Shown here piece after piece: positions 1 to 11,199 of a stretch of 64,000 nucleotides of DNA. Each line of letters starts with the position of its first letter. Position 1 is the first letter of the stretch. The DNA comes from Aristolochia californica (Eukaryota; Streptophyta; Magnoliopsida; Piperales; Aristolochiaceae): assembly GCA_029961685.1 (NCBI GenBank), contig JARWKL010000016.1, positions 14,824,157-14,888,156 of the forward strand. Reading direction: 5' to 3'. The notes under the pieces were generated by a model that ran no database searches, was not told the origin of the DNA, and saw only the letters and a program-made list of their open reading frames with translations. The position numbers were made by a program, and so were the translations under genes.

Positions 1-2
1 GT

Positions 3-721
3 CTAGAATTTCCCTATGAATCTGGGGTCACGATCACTAATGATCGTTGTGGGCAAACCCCAATGCCTCACCACATATGCCATGAATGCTCGAGCTGCTT
101 CGTCTGCTATACAATCACTTGGCACTGCTACGAATGTACCATACTTCGTAAATCTGTCTACCACCACCATGATAGACGCCAACCCATCTTTCTTACGTAA
201 TCCAGAGATGAAGTCCATTGAAATAGACTCCCACGACCGCTTTGGAATAGGTAAGGGTTGTAGCAAACCCCTACGCTTGCGTTGTTCGATCTTATCTTGT
301 TGACATATAAGACACGTGCGCACAAACTCCTCCACATCATTCTCCATGTCAGGCTAATAATACTGGCCAGACAGCAAGGCCAACATCCTTGACCTGGATG
401 TCCTGCCCACAAGGTATCATGGCATTCCCTCAAGAGGCCACGCAGTAGGTTATCATACTTAGGCACATAAAGTTGATTACCTTTGGTTTTGAGCAATTCG
501 TCGTCAAGCCAGAATCTTCTTGTCTTGCCCAAGGCAGCAGCTTGTACAATGTTGTAAGCCTGGGCGTCTTGGTGAAGTCCAATGCGAGTCTTGTCTAGCA
601 ACACCGTACCAAGTTGTGTAATTGCTGCTAAGGCTTGTAATCGCAAAGTTCCATTTTCTGTTTCTGCGCCAAGAAGGCCTTCCATGCGCAAGCGCTTGCC
701 TTGCGCATATCTCCTACGCAT
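3..721 (-). pseudogene. gypsy integrase, partial and frameshifted
   Basis: The segment 721 to about 370 holds the N-terminal zinc-binding part, with HDTLWAGHPG as the His half of the HHCC finger. After a frame change near 350, translation from 347 down gives the Cys half (CLICQQDK) and the catalytic core, with first Asp in SMDFISGL and second Asp in ISDRDPRF. The catalytic Glu lies beyond the window. In the family this protein inserts element cDNA into chromosomes. The frameshift between finger and core means one polypeptide is no longer made. Confidence 0.88.
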
Positions 722-2268
722 ACGCTCGCACCGCGCTCCTCTTCATGTTCAGCTACTACCGCACTGCGCGTGGTGCGCGTGAAGCAAGTGTCGATTGCTG
801 CAGTATGCAGGGATTCAGCTGCACACGTCTTCTCCTCTACCGCATGCATGCATGATGCCGGTGCTTGCTGCACCATGTGCGCCAAACTCTGGCTGGTCTC
901 TTCCTCGTAAGAGTTAGGTGCGTCCACCTTCCTGCTCAGTGCGTCGGCAGCACCATTGGCCTTCCTCGCCTTGTACATCATCTCAAAGTCAAACTCGACC
1001 AAGAAATCTTGCCATTGGGCCTGCTTTGGACTGAGCTTTTTCTGCGTAAGAAAGTAGCTAGGAGCAACGTTGTCAGTTCTTACAATAAATTTGGAGCCTA
1101 AAAGATAGTGCCTCAAAATACGTAAACAATGCACTACCAACATCATTTCTCTTTCTTGTACAATATACCGTTGCTCAGTTTCATTGAGCTTCCTACTCTC
1201 ATAAGCGACTGGGTGTCCGTCCTATTCTAGCACACCCTCAATGACATAGTTTGAGGCATCTGTATGTACCTCAAATGGCTTGCTGAATCAGCAAGGTGCA
1301 GCACTGGTTCAGCCATCATGGTATCCTTCAGCCATTGGAATGCTCTTTGACATGAATCCGTCCATTGCCACTTTTGGTCCTTCTTGAGGAGGTCGGTCAA
1401 GGGGGCTGCTATAGCTGAGAAGCCCTTGATAAACCTCCTATAATAATTTGCAAGACCGAGAAAACTCCTAAGCTCACGCACCTTGGTGGGGATTGACCAG
1501 TCACGCACAACCTCCACCTTCTTGTTGTCCATCCATATCCGTCCTCCCCCTATCCAATGTCCAAGAAAGGAGACCTCTTGCAACCCAAAAGAGCACTTCT
1601 CCTCCTTGACATACAGTTGATTGTGTCTCAATTTCTTGAACACCTTTCGAAGATGTTCTTTGTGCTCATCCATACTCTTGCTGTACACCACAATATCATC
1701 CAAAAAAACAACAACAAACTTGTCCAAGTACTCAAAAAATACCTCGTTCATGAGAGTGCAGAATATTGCTGGTGCGTTGGTTAGGCCAAAGGGCATAACC
1801 ATGAACTTGTAAGCCCCATATCTCATTACACAAGTAGTCTTCTCCTCGTCTCCTTCAGCAATCCGAACTTGGTAATAACCACTTTGCAAATCCAGTTTGG
1901 AGAAAACTCGCGCATCTTTCATTTGATCAAAGAGATCAGCAATAAGGGGAATAGGGTATTTGTTCTTTATGGTTACCTTGTTGAGCGCCCTATAGTCGAT
2001 GCACAGTCTCATACTTCTATCCTTCTTAGTTTGAAACAATATAGGGGCCCCATAAGGTGCTTTGCTTGGTTTTATGAACCCAGAATCCAGCAGCTCGTTG
2101 AGTTGTCTTCGCAATTCGGTATGGTGCTTGTGCTAGCTTTCTTGCTCCAGGCTCAAGCTCTATGCGATGATACACCCCTCTCCTAGGTGGTAACCTTGCT
2201 GGGAGTTGTTCAGGCATGACGTCTCTATACTCATGCAAAACGGTTTGTATCTCCTTAGGGGTAGGCAT
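628..2268 (-). pseudogene. gypsy reverse transcriptase-RNase H, frameshifted
   Basis: Translation from 2268 gives the RT entry region ([13 protein letters not shown]). The frame then changes near 2100 and 2114-1227 gives the fingers and palm: [35 protein letters not shown] and the catalytic box as FLDDIVVYS. This is followed by the connection region ([17 protein letters not shown]). A further frame change near 1230 leads to RNase H: 1146-628 has RTDNVAPSYF and the ALSRK tail. In the family this polyprotein copies element RNA into DNA and removes the RNA strand. The catalytic Asp pair is kept but the reading frame is broken at least twice. Confidence 0.93.
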
Positions 2269-2541
2269 AGCCTCACCCTACTCTATAGTACAAATAGAAG
2301 CAATGTAAGTAGAACAACCCTATTTAAGACCTTTCTTAAGCTAGAGGGCTGATAGCATTAAGTCCTTTTTTGTTACATCTTAGTTCTCAACTTCAGAAAT
2401 AGTACAAGGACTTTGCTCATCCATAATCCCCACTACCCCAACATCCAGCATTACAAAAGCCTTACAAACCATGAAAAACTCCATTCCCAAAATCATCTTG
2501 AAATCATCCATGCCAACAATGGTAAAATTCAGAAATTCTAC

Positions 2542-3933
2542 CTACTTGCCTATCACCACTGGGACATTCCTGGCAATGCCTTGGACTTCACGAGCAGTAG
2601 AATTTATAGCTTTCATTTTGCTCCCATCTTTCCCTCTTCGTATCCTTAGGCACCTAGCCTCCTCCTCCGAAAGGAAGATGTGGGTGGCGCCAGTGTCCAC
2701 CATTGCTTTTACAGTATGTCTAGTAAGTGTTAGAGATATAAAAAGTTCTCTTGAGGGTCTTACCGGAAGTGGAATAACCTTCTCCTCCTTGGAACGGACA
2801 GCAGCATTGAGAAGGGTTAGAGAGCCTATCCTAGGCTCAATTCCTCCATTGTCCGTCTCAGTTTGAGCAGCATTGAGGAGTCTCTTTTTAGGACAATCCC
2901 TCGCATAGTGCTCTCCCTCACATATGAAATAGTGGACCTTCTTCCTCTGTTTGTCCCCTCTCTTCTTCTCTTCTGGCCTAGCCTTAGTGTCCTTTACCCA
3001 TGGCTTCTTCTCCCCTTTCTCCTTCTTCTTAAAATTTTTTTTACCATTGTTATTTTCCTTAGACAATTTGTTAGCCGAATCATTCCTTCTCTCGTATTTG
3101 GTTAACTTTTCAGCTGTAGATAAAGGTGAAACTAGTGTCTTTACCTCCCGTCTTCTCAATTCTTGCTCAGCCCATGGACGTAAGCCATCAAGAAAGGAAA
3201 AGAGACGATCCTCATCTGTCATGTTGGAGATACAAAGCATAAGGTAAGTGAAGGATTGTGCATGCTCTCTAATAGTGCCTTTTTACGTCAATGCACGAAG
3301 TTCCTTCCTTGCTTGGTACTTGATATCTTCCAGAAAGAACTGCCTCCGCAGCTCCCTCTTGAAATCTTCCCAAGCGTGGACGGGGTCCTCTCCCTCTTGC
3401 TCATCTCCCATGCATCTTCTCCTCCAAAGAATAGGATCATCAGATAAGAACATGGCAACGGTACTAACCTTAGCTTGCTCGTTGGTGAGCTTGCTAGCAT
3501 GGAAGTATTGCTCCACTTGCCATAGAAAATTATCTATGACATTCACGTCTCTCTTTCCGTTGAAAGACTTTGGTTCAGGCACCTTTATCTTTGCTTGTGT
3601 GTGAACAACCCCTCCGTTTGCCAAGGCTTGTTTGCACAAAGAGAGTCTTGCACGTAGCTCTCCAGAGAAGTCTTTGACGTCCTTCCCCAATCGTTCTATC
3701 TCCACCCTCATGACGGCCATGGCTGAATGGACGTCAGCCTCAAATCATATCAGCCAATTCGGAGTTGGCTGATGCTCCTCAATCGTCTTTTGAATGAACT
3801 CCTCCCGTTTCGTACAAAGGTTTTCAACACTGTCCAAACGATGCTCAAGAGTTGAAAAATGAAAGTTAACATCACTTACTTGTTCTTTGCCTCTTGAAGC
3901 ATCTTCTCCACTTGTGGAAGCCATTGATTGCAA
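2542..3933 (-). pseudogene. gypsy gag, zinc knuckle and protease, frameshifted
   Basis: The gag start is at 3933 (MASTSGED follows three residues later), eight bases or fewer from the primer binding site. The retrotransposon gag domain is clear in 3720-3283 (KVPEPKSFNGKRDV, FLWQVEQYF, AWEDFKRELRRQF) and goes on in 3240. The nucleocapsid knuckle reads YFICEGEHYARDC, so the first Cys of CX2CX4HX4C is replaced by Tyr. The aspartic protease active site is MVDTGATHIF. Frame breaks near 3740 and 3260 separate the parts. Gag packages element RNA and the protease cuts the polyprotein; this copy cannot do so as it stands. Confidence 0.9.
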
Positions 3934-3938
3934 CGTAC

Positions 3939-3950
3939 GCTCTGATATTA
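3939..3950 (-). promoter_or_regulatory. primer binding site of the gypsy element
   Basis: On the minus strand this reads TAATATCAGAGC, two mismatches from the plant tRNA-iMet site TGGTATCAGAGC. It lies two bases inside an LTR edge that ends ...GTGACA, and just upstream of the gag start. Position and sequence together make the call. Confidence 0.8.
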
Positions 3951-3952
3951 GT

Positions 3953-4950
3953 TGTCACGCGGTTAGATTTAGGCTAAGTCCATCTAGCCAAGCAAAATAT
4001 CTACCCCGTGCGGCCTAGTCCTTCCCAAGAACTAGTCAGCCTCCTTGAGCCTCGGATCCTCCAACCAATACTTCACACTAGAAGTTGCAAGCCAAAAAGG
4101 ACAACAGAAATACTAAAAATATAGAAGAGAAAAACCAACTTTGTATTGAGAAGACAATGTTACAAAGGGTGGCCAAATACTTTTGAAGGCCAAAGGCTAA
4201 AAACTCTCTCTATACACTTGAAAAGCAAAGAATGCTAAGGATTTTTTTATCCCTTTACAATGGGAGAGGCCCCTCTATTTATAGCCTCACCCCTGGCCTT
4301 TAGAAATCTCTAAAAACGCCCAGAAATCCGCCAGATCCTAAAAATTTGAATTCTGGCATTAGAGGCACCCTGGTCGCGTGGGCGCCTGGAGTCTTGGTCG
4401 TGCGGGAGCCTTTGAAACCCCATTTCGCGCGCATCAGGATAAGCCTGGGCGCAACCCCGCTTCGCGCGCTTGCGGATGCGCCTGGAGTCCGTCACGCACG
4501 TGCTTGCGGATGTGCCTGGAGTCTGGGTAGTGCGCGCTTGGAGTCCTTGCGGCGCACAACCCCATTTCGATCCGCCAGGAGTTCTAGTCGCGCACAACCC
4601 CATTTCGACCCGCTTGGAGTCCTGGTCGTGCGCAACCCCATTTCGATTCACCTGCGCGCCTGCTGGCTGCAACCCCATTTTGACTTGCCTCCTCGTGTCT
4701 GTTGGCGTGCTGCCTTGTGTTTGGGCTGGCTGCTGGGGTTGTTGCGCGCCTTGTTGCTTGGCCATCCGTTTGACAAGTTCAAGTGTGTCTTCTTCCGTTG
4801 TAGCTGATGTCGGGCTAACCATATGTGTGCGCCCCTCTGGGCCGTGTCATTGCACTTGGCCTTGGCTGTTGCTGCTATTGTTGTACCCTGGATTTGCACA
4901 GTCTTCGGCCTTGGTGTCTAGCCACACCATGACTTCATCCTCTGTCTCAC
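3953..4950 (-). repeat. 5' LTR of the gypsy element (upper end uncertain)
   Basis: The region between the primer binding site and flanking DNA has a promoter-like layout on the minus strand: a TATAAATA box at 4276-4283 followed by a purine-rich leader. Its distal part (about 4330-4690) is GC-rich and internally repetitive. No second LTR is in the window, so the distal boundary is inferred only from where the GC-rich character ends. Confidence 0.6.
4330..4690. repeat. GC-rich degenerate tandem repeat inside the gypsy LTR
   Basis: The stretch contains about ten imperfect units built from words such as GCGCCTGGAGTC, CGCGCAACCCCATTTCGA and GTCCTGGTCGTGC, spaced about 30-60 bp. Long open frames on both strands here come from the high GC content and are not taken as genes. 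Confidence 0.7.
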
Positions 4951-5638
4951 ATATATTGTGAGATATCTTTGTAGATCAAGGGAGATGTCCAACCCCTTGA
5001 AAATATATTAGTCACACAAAGGACTGTGATCAGCTGATAGTGTCTGATTCTCTTGATACAATGCAAGAAATTTGTGTATTAACCTAAGAGAACTTTCGTA
5101 ATCACAGTGAACTTGATATAATTACATACATCTTATATAAGGGTGGGCATGGTAGGTCAGCGTTGGATTTTTTGAAACCTGAACCTGACGTCAAATCCCG
5201 ACTCTAAAACCCAAAGCCAAGAAACCTGAAATGTCAAATTCGACACCGACCTAATCATTGTCCCCGCAACCCATCCCTACTCGGTCCCTATAAAACCGAC
5301 TTGAACCCAATCCATCTCTGCTCCATCCCTGTAAACTTGACCCCATTTTATATCCTCTTTCTCGTCTAAGTAGGTTGGAGTTTGGAAAACCTGTCCTTGA
5401 CCCAAAACCCAAGATTTTTTTTTCACACTATCCCTTACCTGCAGGGTGAAACCTAAAATCTTAACATGGGGTTTTCGGGTCAGGTTGGATTAAGTTCCCG
5501 ATAAAAAATCATAACCCATATGAGAGAAACATTGTTGCCTAATAATTAGGGTTGGGGCCAATGGGGGAAGTGGAAACCCATTTTCTGCCATCTTCTCCTA
5601 CTCACCCACCCCATTTCTTAACTCGATTTTTTAAAACA
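4951..5638. other. stretch without recognised genes
   Basis: No coding signal was found. The middle part (about 5150-5480) is rich in AACCCGA/AAACCTGAC-like words, as often seen in non-autonomous hAT debris. It starts near 5145 with GGGTGGGCA, but no matching inverted end or target duplication was found. Confidence 0.5.
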
Positions 5639-5842
5639 TGGGAGAAAGGTATTTTTCAAAATCTTTATTCAATTGAATCAGACGAAGTATTTTTTTACAA
5701 CTGTTTTTAAAAATCTCGAGACTATAATCACTCGTCTACAATCACGTGTAGATTTCTACAATTTCACTGATTTCTTCAATCACACGATTTCATTCTGTTA
5801 CATACTCTAATCATGTAATTCCATTCTATTTACAGAATAACA
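5639..5842 (-). repeat. 3' LTR of copia element 1
   Basis: It aligns with 9931-10134 over the whole 204 bp, including GGGAGAAAGGTATTTT at one end and CATACTCTAATCATG near the other. The terminal TG...CA is conserved in both copies. Confidence 0.9.
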
Positions 5843-5853
5843 CTCCCCTTCAA
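5843..5853 (-). promoter_or_regulatory. polypurine tract of copia element 1
   Basis: The minus strand reads TTGAAGGGGAG directly before the 3' LTR, the usual position for the plus-strand DNA synthesis primer. Confidence 0.8.
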
Positions 5854-5890
5854 GTTGAAGAATGAATGTAAAAAATTCTCAACTTGCATA

Positions 5891-7450
5891 TCATAGTTGA
5901 GAAAACTTCTTTCTCCAATGGCTGGTGAACACATCCGCAAGTCGAGTTGTTGAAGCAACATATTTGGTTACAACCAAACCATTTTGTATTTTGTCACAAA
6001 TAAAATAGCAATCCATCTTCATATATCTAGTTCTTTCATGAAAAATGGGATTGGCTACTATATGTAAGGTAGTTGAGTTATCACAATATAACAATGCTGG
6101 CTTTGAATGTAATATTCTCAACTCTGTCAATAATGAGCGTATTCAGGATCATTCACAGCATGTACCTGTTGTGGCTCTAATTTTGGCTTCTACTAAGAAG
6201 AGCATTATGGTTTTCTGCCTCTTTGTCCCTTAGGAAATAAGAGAAGATCCCAGAAAAACACAATAACCCGTAGTGGAGCTACGAGATATTGGACAATCAG
6301 CCCAATCTGAATCAGAAAAAGCCCACAAGGATAAATCGTTCTAAGATGGGAAAAGCAAACCTTGTCCTGGGCTGCTTTTCAAATAGCGCAACACACGCAC
6401 GACATCTTCCATGTGTGGTTTGCATTGTGCATGCATGAATCTACTTAACACATGGACCGAATATGTGATATCCGACCAGGTAATAGTCAAATAAATTAGA
6501 CATCCAACAAGTTGCCTATACTGAGATTGGTCTTTAAGCAATTCGCCTAAATCTTAAAGCTTTACATTTTGGTGCATGGGAAAGTTTACAGGTTTAGCAC
6601 CCAAGAATCCACCATCTTTTAAAATTTCCAAAGTATATTTTCATAACAAGAAGAAAATCCTTTTTTTAACCAAGAAACTTCGATGCCCAGAAAGTGCTTC
6701 AAATTACCCAAATCTTTGATCTGAAAATGACTATGCAAAAATTTCTTGAGAACTAATATGGCATTGACATCATTGCCAGTAATAAGGATGTCATCAACAT
6801 ATATCAATAAAGTTGTAAAAGAATTGCTTTTTTGACATGTGAATAATGAGTAATCTGATTTGGATTGAACAAAACTAGCAACATAGATAGTTGTAGAGAA
6901 CTTGGCAAACCATTATTGGAAAACTTGCTTTAGGCCATATAACGACATGTGAAGGTGATATACGAGATTCTCCCCTGTCACTGAAGACCAGGAGGTGGAG
7001 ACCAATTCCGGACAACTGCTAAAGCCAATAAACAACAAACAGTAAATATTTTAGCAGTGGGAGAAAAAGTATCACTGTAATCTATACCTTCCAGTTGTGT
7101 GTAATCTTTCGCAACCAAACGAGCTTTAAAACACTCAATGGTACCGTTCGAGTGCTGTTTTATTTTATAAACCCAACGACAACCAATAGGGTTCTTACCA
7201 GGGGGAAGAGAAGTGAGGGACCAAGTGTGGTTGACTTCTAAAGCAGCCAATTTAGATTGCATTGTTTCTTGCCAATGGGAATGAGGAGTTGCTTTGGTAT
7301 AATATGTAGGCTCAATATCTTGACTGACAGTACTAGTAAAGGAGAAATGTTGTGGTAAGTAGTGATGATAAGAGACAAAATTGCTAAGGGGATATCATGT
7401 ACTTTTTGTGGACCTGATGACAAAGGCGACAAATGGTTGGGTGACATCAT
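5891..7450 (-). pseudogene. copia 1 reverse transcriptase and RNase H, broken
   Basis: In order on the minus strand: RT N-terminal part at 7262-6978 ([35 protein letters not shown]), the catalytic box MIYVDDILITGND at 6807, the connection YRQLVGCLIYLT at 6541, and RNase H with LLYCDNSTTLHIVANP and HERTRYMKMD at 6130-5891. Each part is in a different frame or follows a stop. The motif set is that of copia pol; no protein longer than about 95 residues can be made. Confidence 0.9.
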
Positions 7451-8386
7451 TTGGTTGAAAACATAGTCACATAAAGCTATGGGAGGGTTATGAGGTCATT
7501 GAGAACGACGTAAAATTGGCTCGGGAGGAGGACTAGTAAGGGTTGTTGGACTAGTGGATAAAACTCAAGTACAAAAAGAGGAATCACCGAGGCTGAATTT
7601 GAGGAAGTGGATGGAATTGACTCATAAGGAAAAATAGTTTAATGAAAAACAACATCACTACTAGTAAACATTTGATGAGTGGGGAGATCATATAGCTTAT
7701 AGGCTTTCTGACAAACTGGATAGCCAAGAAAAACACAACGTTTGGCTCCAGATGCAAATTTATGGGGGACGTTCACATCAGTAGCATATGCAAGACACCC
7801 AAAAACTCGAACATGGGAATAAGAAGGAAACTTGCCATAAACTCGTTCAAAGTTGGCTAGAAAGGAGTGGTGTGGGTAGACGATTAATTATATGAACAAT
7901 AGTTGAAACGCATGCTGCCAAAAAATGTAAAGGAAGGTGGGCTTGAAAACAAAAAGCTCGAGCTGACTCAAGAACATGGTGGTGCTTGCGCTCTACAACC
8001 CCATTTTGTTGGGGAGTATAAACACTATAATGTTGATAAATGGTCCCTTTTTGTTAAAAAAAATCTCGCATAGAGAAGAATTCTCCACCATTATCAACCT
8101 AAATGTTTGCTATTGAAACATGGAATTGTGTTTTAACAAATGAGAAAAAAATAACAAGTAGATGTTGTATCTCACTTTTGTGATGCATAAAAAATACCCA
8201 TGTGAATCTAGAATAATCATCCACAATAGTCAAAAAATATTTCACACCAAAAAGGGAGACAGTTTTATAAGGGCCCCAAGTGTCACAATGAATTAATTCA
8301 AAAGGTCTAATTGACGAAATTTAACTAATAGAAAATGGAAGTCGACTTTGTTTTACAAATGCACAAACATCACAAACATTATTAGA
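7451..8386 (-). pseudogene. copia 1 integrase region, heavily decayed
   Basis: This lies between GAG-pre-integrase and RT, where the copia integrase belongs. Short minus-strand stretches are still copia-like in several frames (for example around 8040-8300, where the core with HNGVAE-type motifs would lie), but no frame stays open. The call rests mainly on position. Confidence 0.6.
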
Positions 8387-9442
8387 CTAAAAAGGGAAAT
8401 TTAACAAATGTCTTGCCATAAAATCTAATCTAGAGGAAGACAAATGCCCCAATCGGCGATACCACAAAACAGTGGAGGATGTGACCTGAAGGCTGGATGA
8501 ACTACAAGAAGTGGTTATTGCAGATGGAGTTTGAGATTTTGGCTTCTTTGATGCTAATGCAACCAAGTAATAAAGTCTATCTCGTTGTTCACCCAAATCA
8601 ATTGTCGTCTTTGTCATCAAATCCTGCAAAATACACCAGTGAGGATAAAAGATTACTGAACAATTGGGATCTTTGATAATTTGACTCACAGACATTAAAT
8701 TCACCTTAAAAGATGGCACACCATGCACATTTTTTAAAGTAATAGCGAATTCAAAGGTAAATCCCCAATGGAAGTAATCGGAGCATATTCTCTACTTGGC
8801 ATAGCAACTAGAGGCAAAAGGGTGTTGTTACTGCTGTTGACAAATAAAGTTGGAGATGAAGAAATATAGTCTGTTGCACCATTGTCGATAATTAATTGAT
8901 GGAGTCGCAACAATATTTGTAAGAAACCTGAGGAAACGGTAGCCACATTAGCTTTAGGATTGTCGGATTGTGTTGTCCCTTTTCCTTGCATGATAGATAA
9001 AAAAATTTGGATTTGAAAATCAGAGAGCCAATTTATTATTGACGACACTTCCTGCATTTTTTACCCTCCTTGACATTGTGACAGAAGACTAATGACTTTT
9101 GTTGTGTATGGAATGAGTACCTCCACGAAGAATATTCATTTGGTTTGGTTGTGGCAGACAGCATTGTGGTGGTCTTGTCTATGAATCCTAAATTGGATTT
9201 GGCCTTCAAAGAAATCATCATAGCTCTATACCTGTTGAATAATTATCCCCTTTGAGAGGCTTGGAAACAAGCACGAGTCCTGGGTGATTGGAATGGTAAA
9301 TAAAATATAGATGGGCAGCATCAAACTTACCTCCCTCGTTCGTCATAACAATGAAAAGACGATAGGTAGAAGGCCAAAAATAATCTTCCCCGAGCGACAC
9401 AGGCTTCTGAATAGCGTGGGAAGGGAGAAAAAAGGGATCCAA
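8387..9442 (-). pseudogene. copia 1 gag N-terminus, protease and GAG-pre-integrase, with deletion
   Basis: The start at 9442 gives the copia-type Gag N-terminal domain (NHPGLVLVSKPLKGDNYS). The frame changes at 9221 (ISLKAKSNLGFID), then nearly all of the gag core and the zinc knuckle are missing. The protease site LIIDNGATDYISSSP is at about 8900, followed by the GAG-pre-integrase domain at 8728-8387 (LWYRRLGHLSSSRL). The gag deletion alone would stop particle formation. Confidence 0.85.
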
Positions 9443-9499
9443 GTTAACCCAATCTGAGTTAACTCGGTGAAAAAAAGAATGTGGCTAGGCAACAACAAA

Positions 9500-9632
9500 A
9501 CGGGTGAGTGGACTCGGCTGGTTTGGCATGGTTCGGCTTAGCTAGTCATCTTGTCGTGTTTCAGCTAGTTGGCTTGTCGTGTTGCGGCTCGGCTCAGCTA
9601 GTAGTCTCGGCTCGGCTTGGTTGAGTCTAGGA
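9500..9632. repeat. GCTCGGCT-rich imperfect repeats in the copia 1 leader
   Basis: Words such as GGCTCGGCTCAGCTAGT and GGCTCGGCTTGGTTGAGT recur between the primer binding site and gag. No coding role is apparent. Similar CTCGG-rich tracts occur in the non-autonomous LTR elements further right. Confidence 0.6.
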
Positions 9633-9910
9633 ACGCGTTGATTTAAATCAATGTTGCACAACACCTAGTTGGTGCTTTAAATCGTGTTTCCCTTCGCCTC
9701 TCTTTTTTGAGTAGAGCATGAGAAACCAATGGTGATGGTGGCGAAAAATGCGAGCAACAATGAACAATAGCGAATGGCAGTGAACGACGAGGAAGGGCTC
9801 GACGAAATTTTTGAGAGAGGGAAACGATGGGCAGAGAAAAAAGAAACTAAAATCGCTCAACATTCTGGGGTATGAGGGAGTGAGATCGACAGAGACAAGG
9901 CAGAGGGCCT

Positions 9911-9922
9911 GCTATGATACCA
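9911..9922 (-). promoter_or_regulatory. primer binding site of copia element 1
   Basis: The minus strand reads TGGTATCATAGC, one mismatch from the tRNA-iMet site, eight bases inside the 5' LTR. Confidence 0.85.
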
Positions 9923-9930
9923 TATAAATA

Positions 9931-10134
9931 TGGGAGAAAGGTATTTTCCAAAATCTTTATTCAATTGAATCAGACGATGTATATTTATACAACTATTTTT
10001 ACAAATCTCGAGATTGTAATCACACGTCTACAATTACACATAGATTTCTACAAACTCGTTGATTTCATCAATCATGCAATTTCATTATGTTACATACTCT
10101 AATCATGCGATTTCATTCTATTTACATATTAACA
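9931..10134 (-). repeat. 5' LTR of copia element 1
   Basis: Partner of 5639-5842 with the same 204-bp length and matching TG...CA ends. The two LTRs differ at many scattered positions, so the insertion is not recent. Confidence 0.9.
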
Positions 10135-10909
10135 ATTTTTTGCTTCAACAACCTGCATATCAACAACAGAAAATGGTTACCAAACCTTCTAATAGACCTT
10201 TCCGTAGGAGAGCTCGTGAACCTTTCCATTTAAAATATTTTAGAAATTAATATTTCAATTGGGAATTATGGTGAGACAGGCTACCGTTGATCGTATGCAG
10301 CTTTGTCCTAATATGATTTGCTACTCTTAATATTTCTATACAGGTTTTACCATTTACTGCTAATTATCAATGTGGAGACCTTTTTTTTGTAATTATAACT
10401 CTTTATTCCTTTTCTAGGTGGAACAAAGCTAACTAATTTCATTGTTTTTATTTGACAAGAAACCAATTTCCCAATTGAAGATTTGAGTGCTTGAATCAGT
10501 TCTTCCCATTAGTTATGAAACTAACAAGAAAAGTACACCTCAATATTAATAAATATTTAGCTCCATGTGAATGCAGTCCACATTCCCTTTTTGGGGTGAT
10601 CTATTGAACTGCATCTTATAGAAATCTTAAACTGGTTTTGGACCGTACCTACATCTTTTCAATCCCATAGAAACACGTGAATTCCTGTCCACTTGACAGT
10701 TTGGGCCAGCCATGGATGCAAAGTTTAGCCCTGCCTTTTAATTGATAGTTGTGATGGAAATACTCACAAATGGTTTAAACATTCTATTTGGTGGTTTCAA
10801 TGAAAATTTAAGGCTAAACAGAGCAAGAAATTGCTTTCCTCCAATTCTCAGTTGCGAGTTTAGAGAATGTCAAATCTTAGGATCCCATTAGGTTACCTTG
10901 AGAGTTCTT

Positions 10910-10912
<3 letters not shown>
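10135..10912. other. stretch without recognised genes
   Basis: AT-rich sequence between two copia elements. Its far end may belong to the 3' LTR of the next element. No exon, RNA gene or repeat pair was recognised. Confidence 0.5.

Positions 10913-10952
<40 letters not shown>
10913..10952. repeat. (GA)n microsatellite, about 20 units
   Basis: An uninterrupted GA run of about 40 bases lies within the presumed 3' LTR of copia element 2. Confidence 0.97.
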
Positions 10953-10955
<3 letters not shown>

Positions 10956-11161
10956 AAGAAGAGAGTTGTAAGGAGAAGAGTTTGAGAACACCAGTGAAAA
11001 GAAGTGGTGAAGTCTTTTTTCTAATCCTCCCCCTTAGTTCATATATAATGGTTTCAAGAGTAAATATTACATAAGTGCTCTTCACCTTAATGGTTGGAAT
11101 AAAGAACAAAGAAAAAAGATAAAATTACAAGTGTGCCACTACCCCCTCTTATCTTCTAATA

Positions 11162-11175
11162 CTCCCCCTCAAGTT
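11162..11175 (-). promoter_or_regulatory. polypurine tract of copia element 2
   Basis: The minus strand reads ACTTGAGGGGGAG next to TATTAGAAG, the likely start of the 3' LTR. Confidence 0.7.
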
Positions 11176-11199
11176 GGTGGTGGAAAGATGTCGTACACT

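Larger units (their letters stand above)
1..4950 (-). mobile_element. Ty3/gypsy LTR retrotransposon, 5' part, truncated by the window edge
   Basis: Read on the minus strand the order is LTR, primer binding site, gag, zinc knuckle, protease, reverse transcriptase, RNase H, integrase. Integrase last is the Ty3/gypsy order. The integrase runs off the left edge, so the 3' LTR and any chromodomain are not seen. Several frameshifts and stops between 158 and 3240 make it non-coding today. The upper limit of the 5' LTR, about 4950, is a guess because there is no second LTR to compare with. Confidence 0.9.
5639..10134 (-). mobile_element. Ty1/copia element 1, full length but inactive
   Basis: Two 204-bp LTRs (5639-5842 and 9931-10134) begin TGTTA and end CTCCCA on the minus strand. 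They flank a 4.1-kb interior with primer binding site, gag N-terminus, protease, integrase debris, RT, RNase H and polypurine tract in copia order. Five-base flanks do not match (AAACA against ATTTT), so a target duplication is not visible. Many stops and a gag deletion make it non-autonomous. Confidence 0.9.

Noticed and set aside
4310..4961. Overlapping frames of 153-170 codons on both strands
   Set aside because: Produced by GC-rich repeats in the gypsy LTR.
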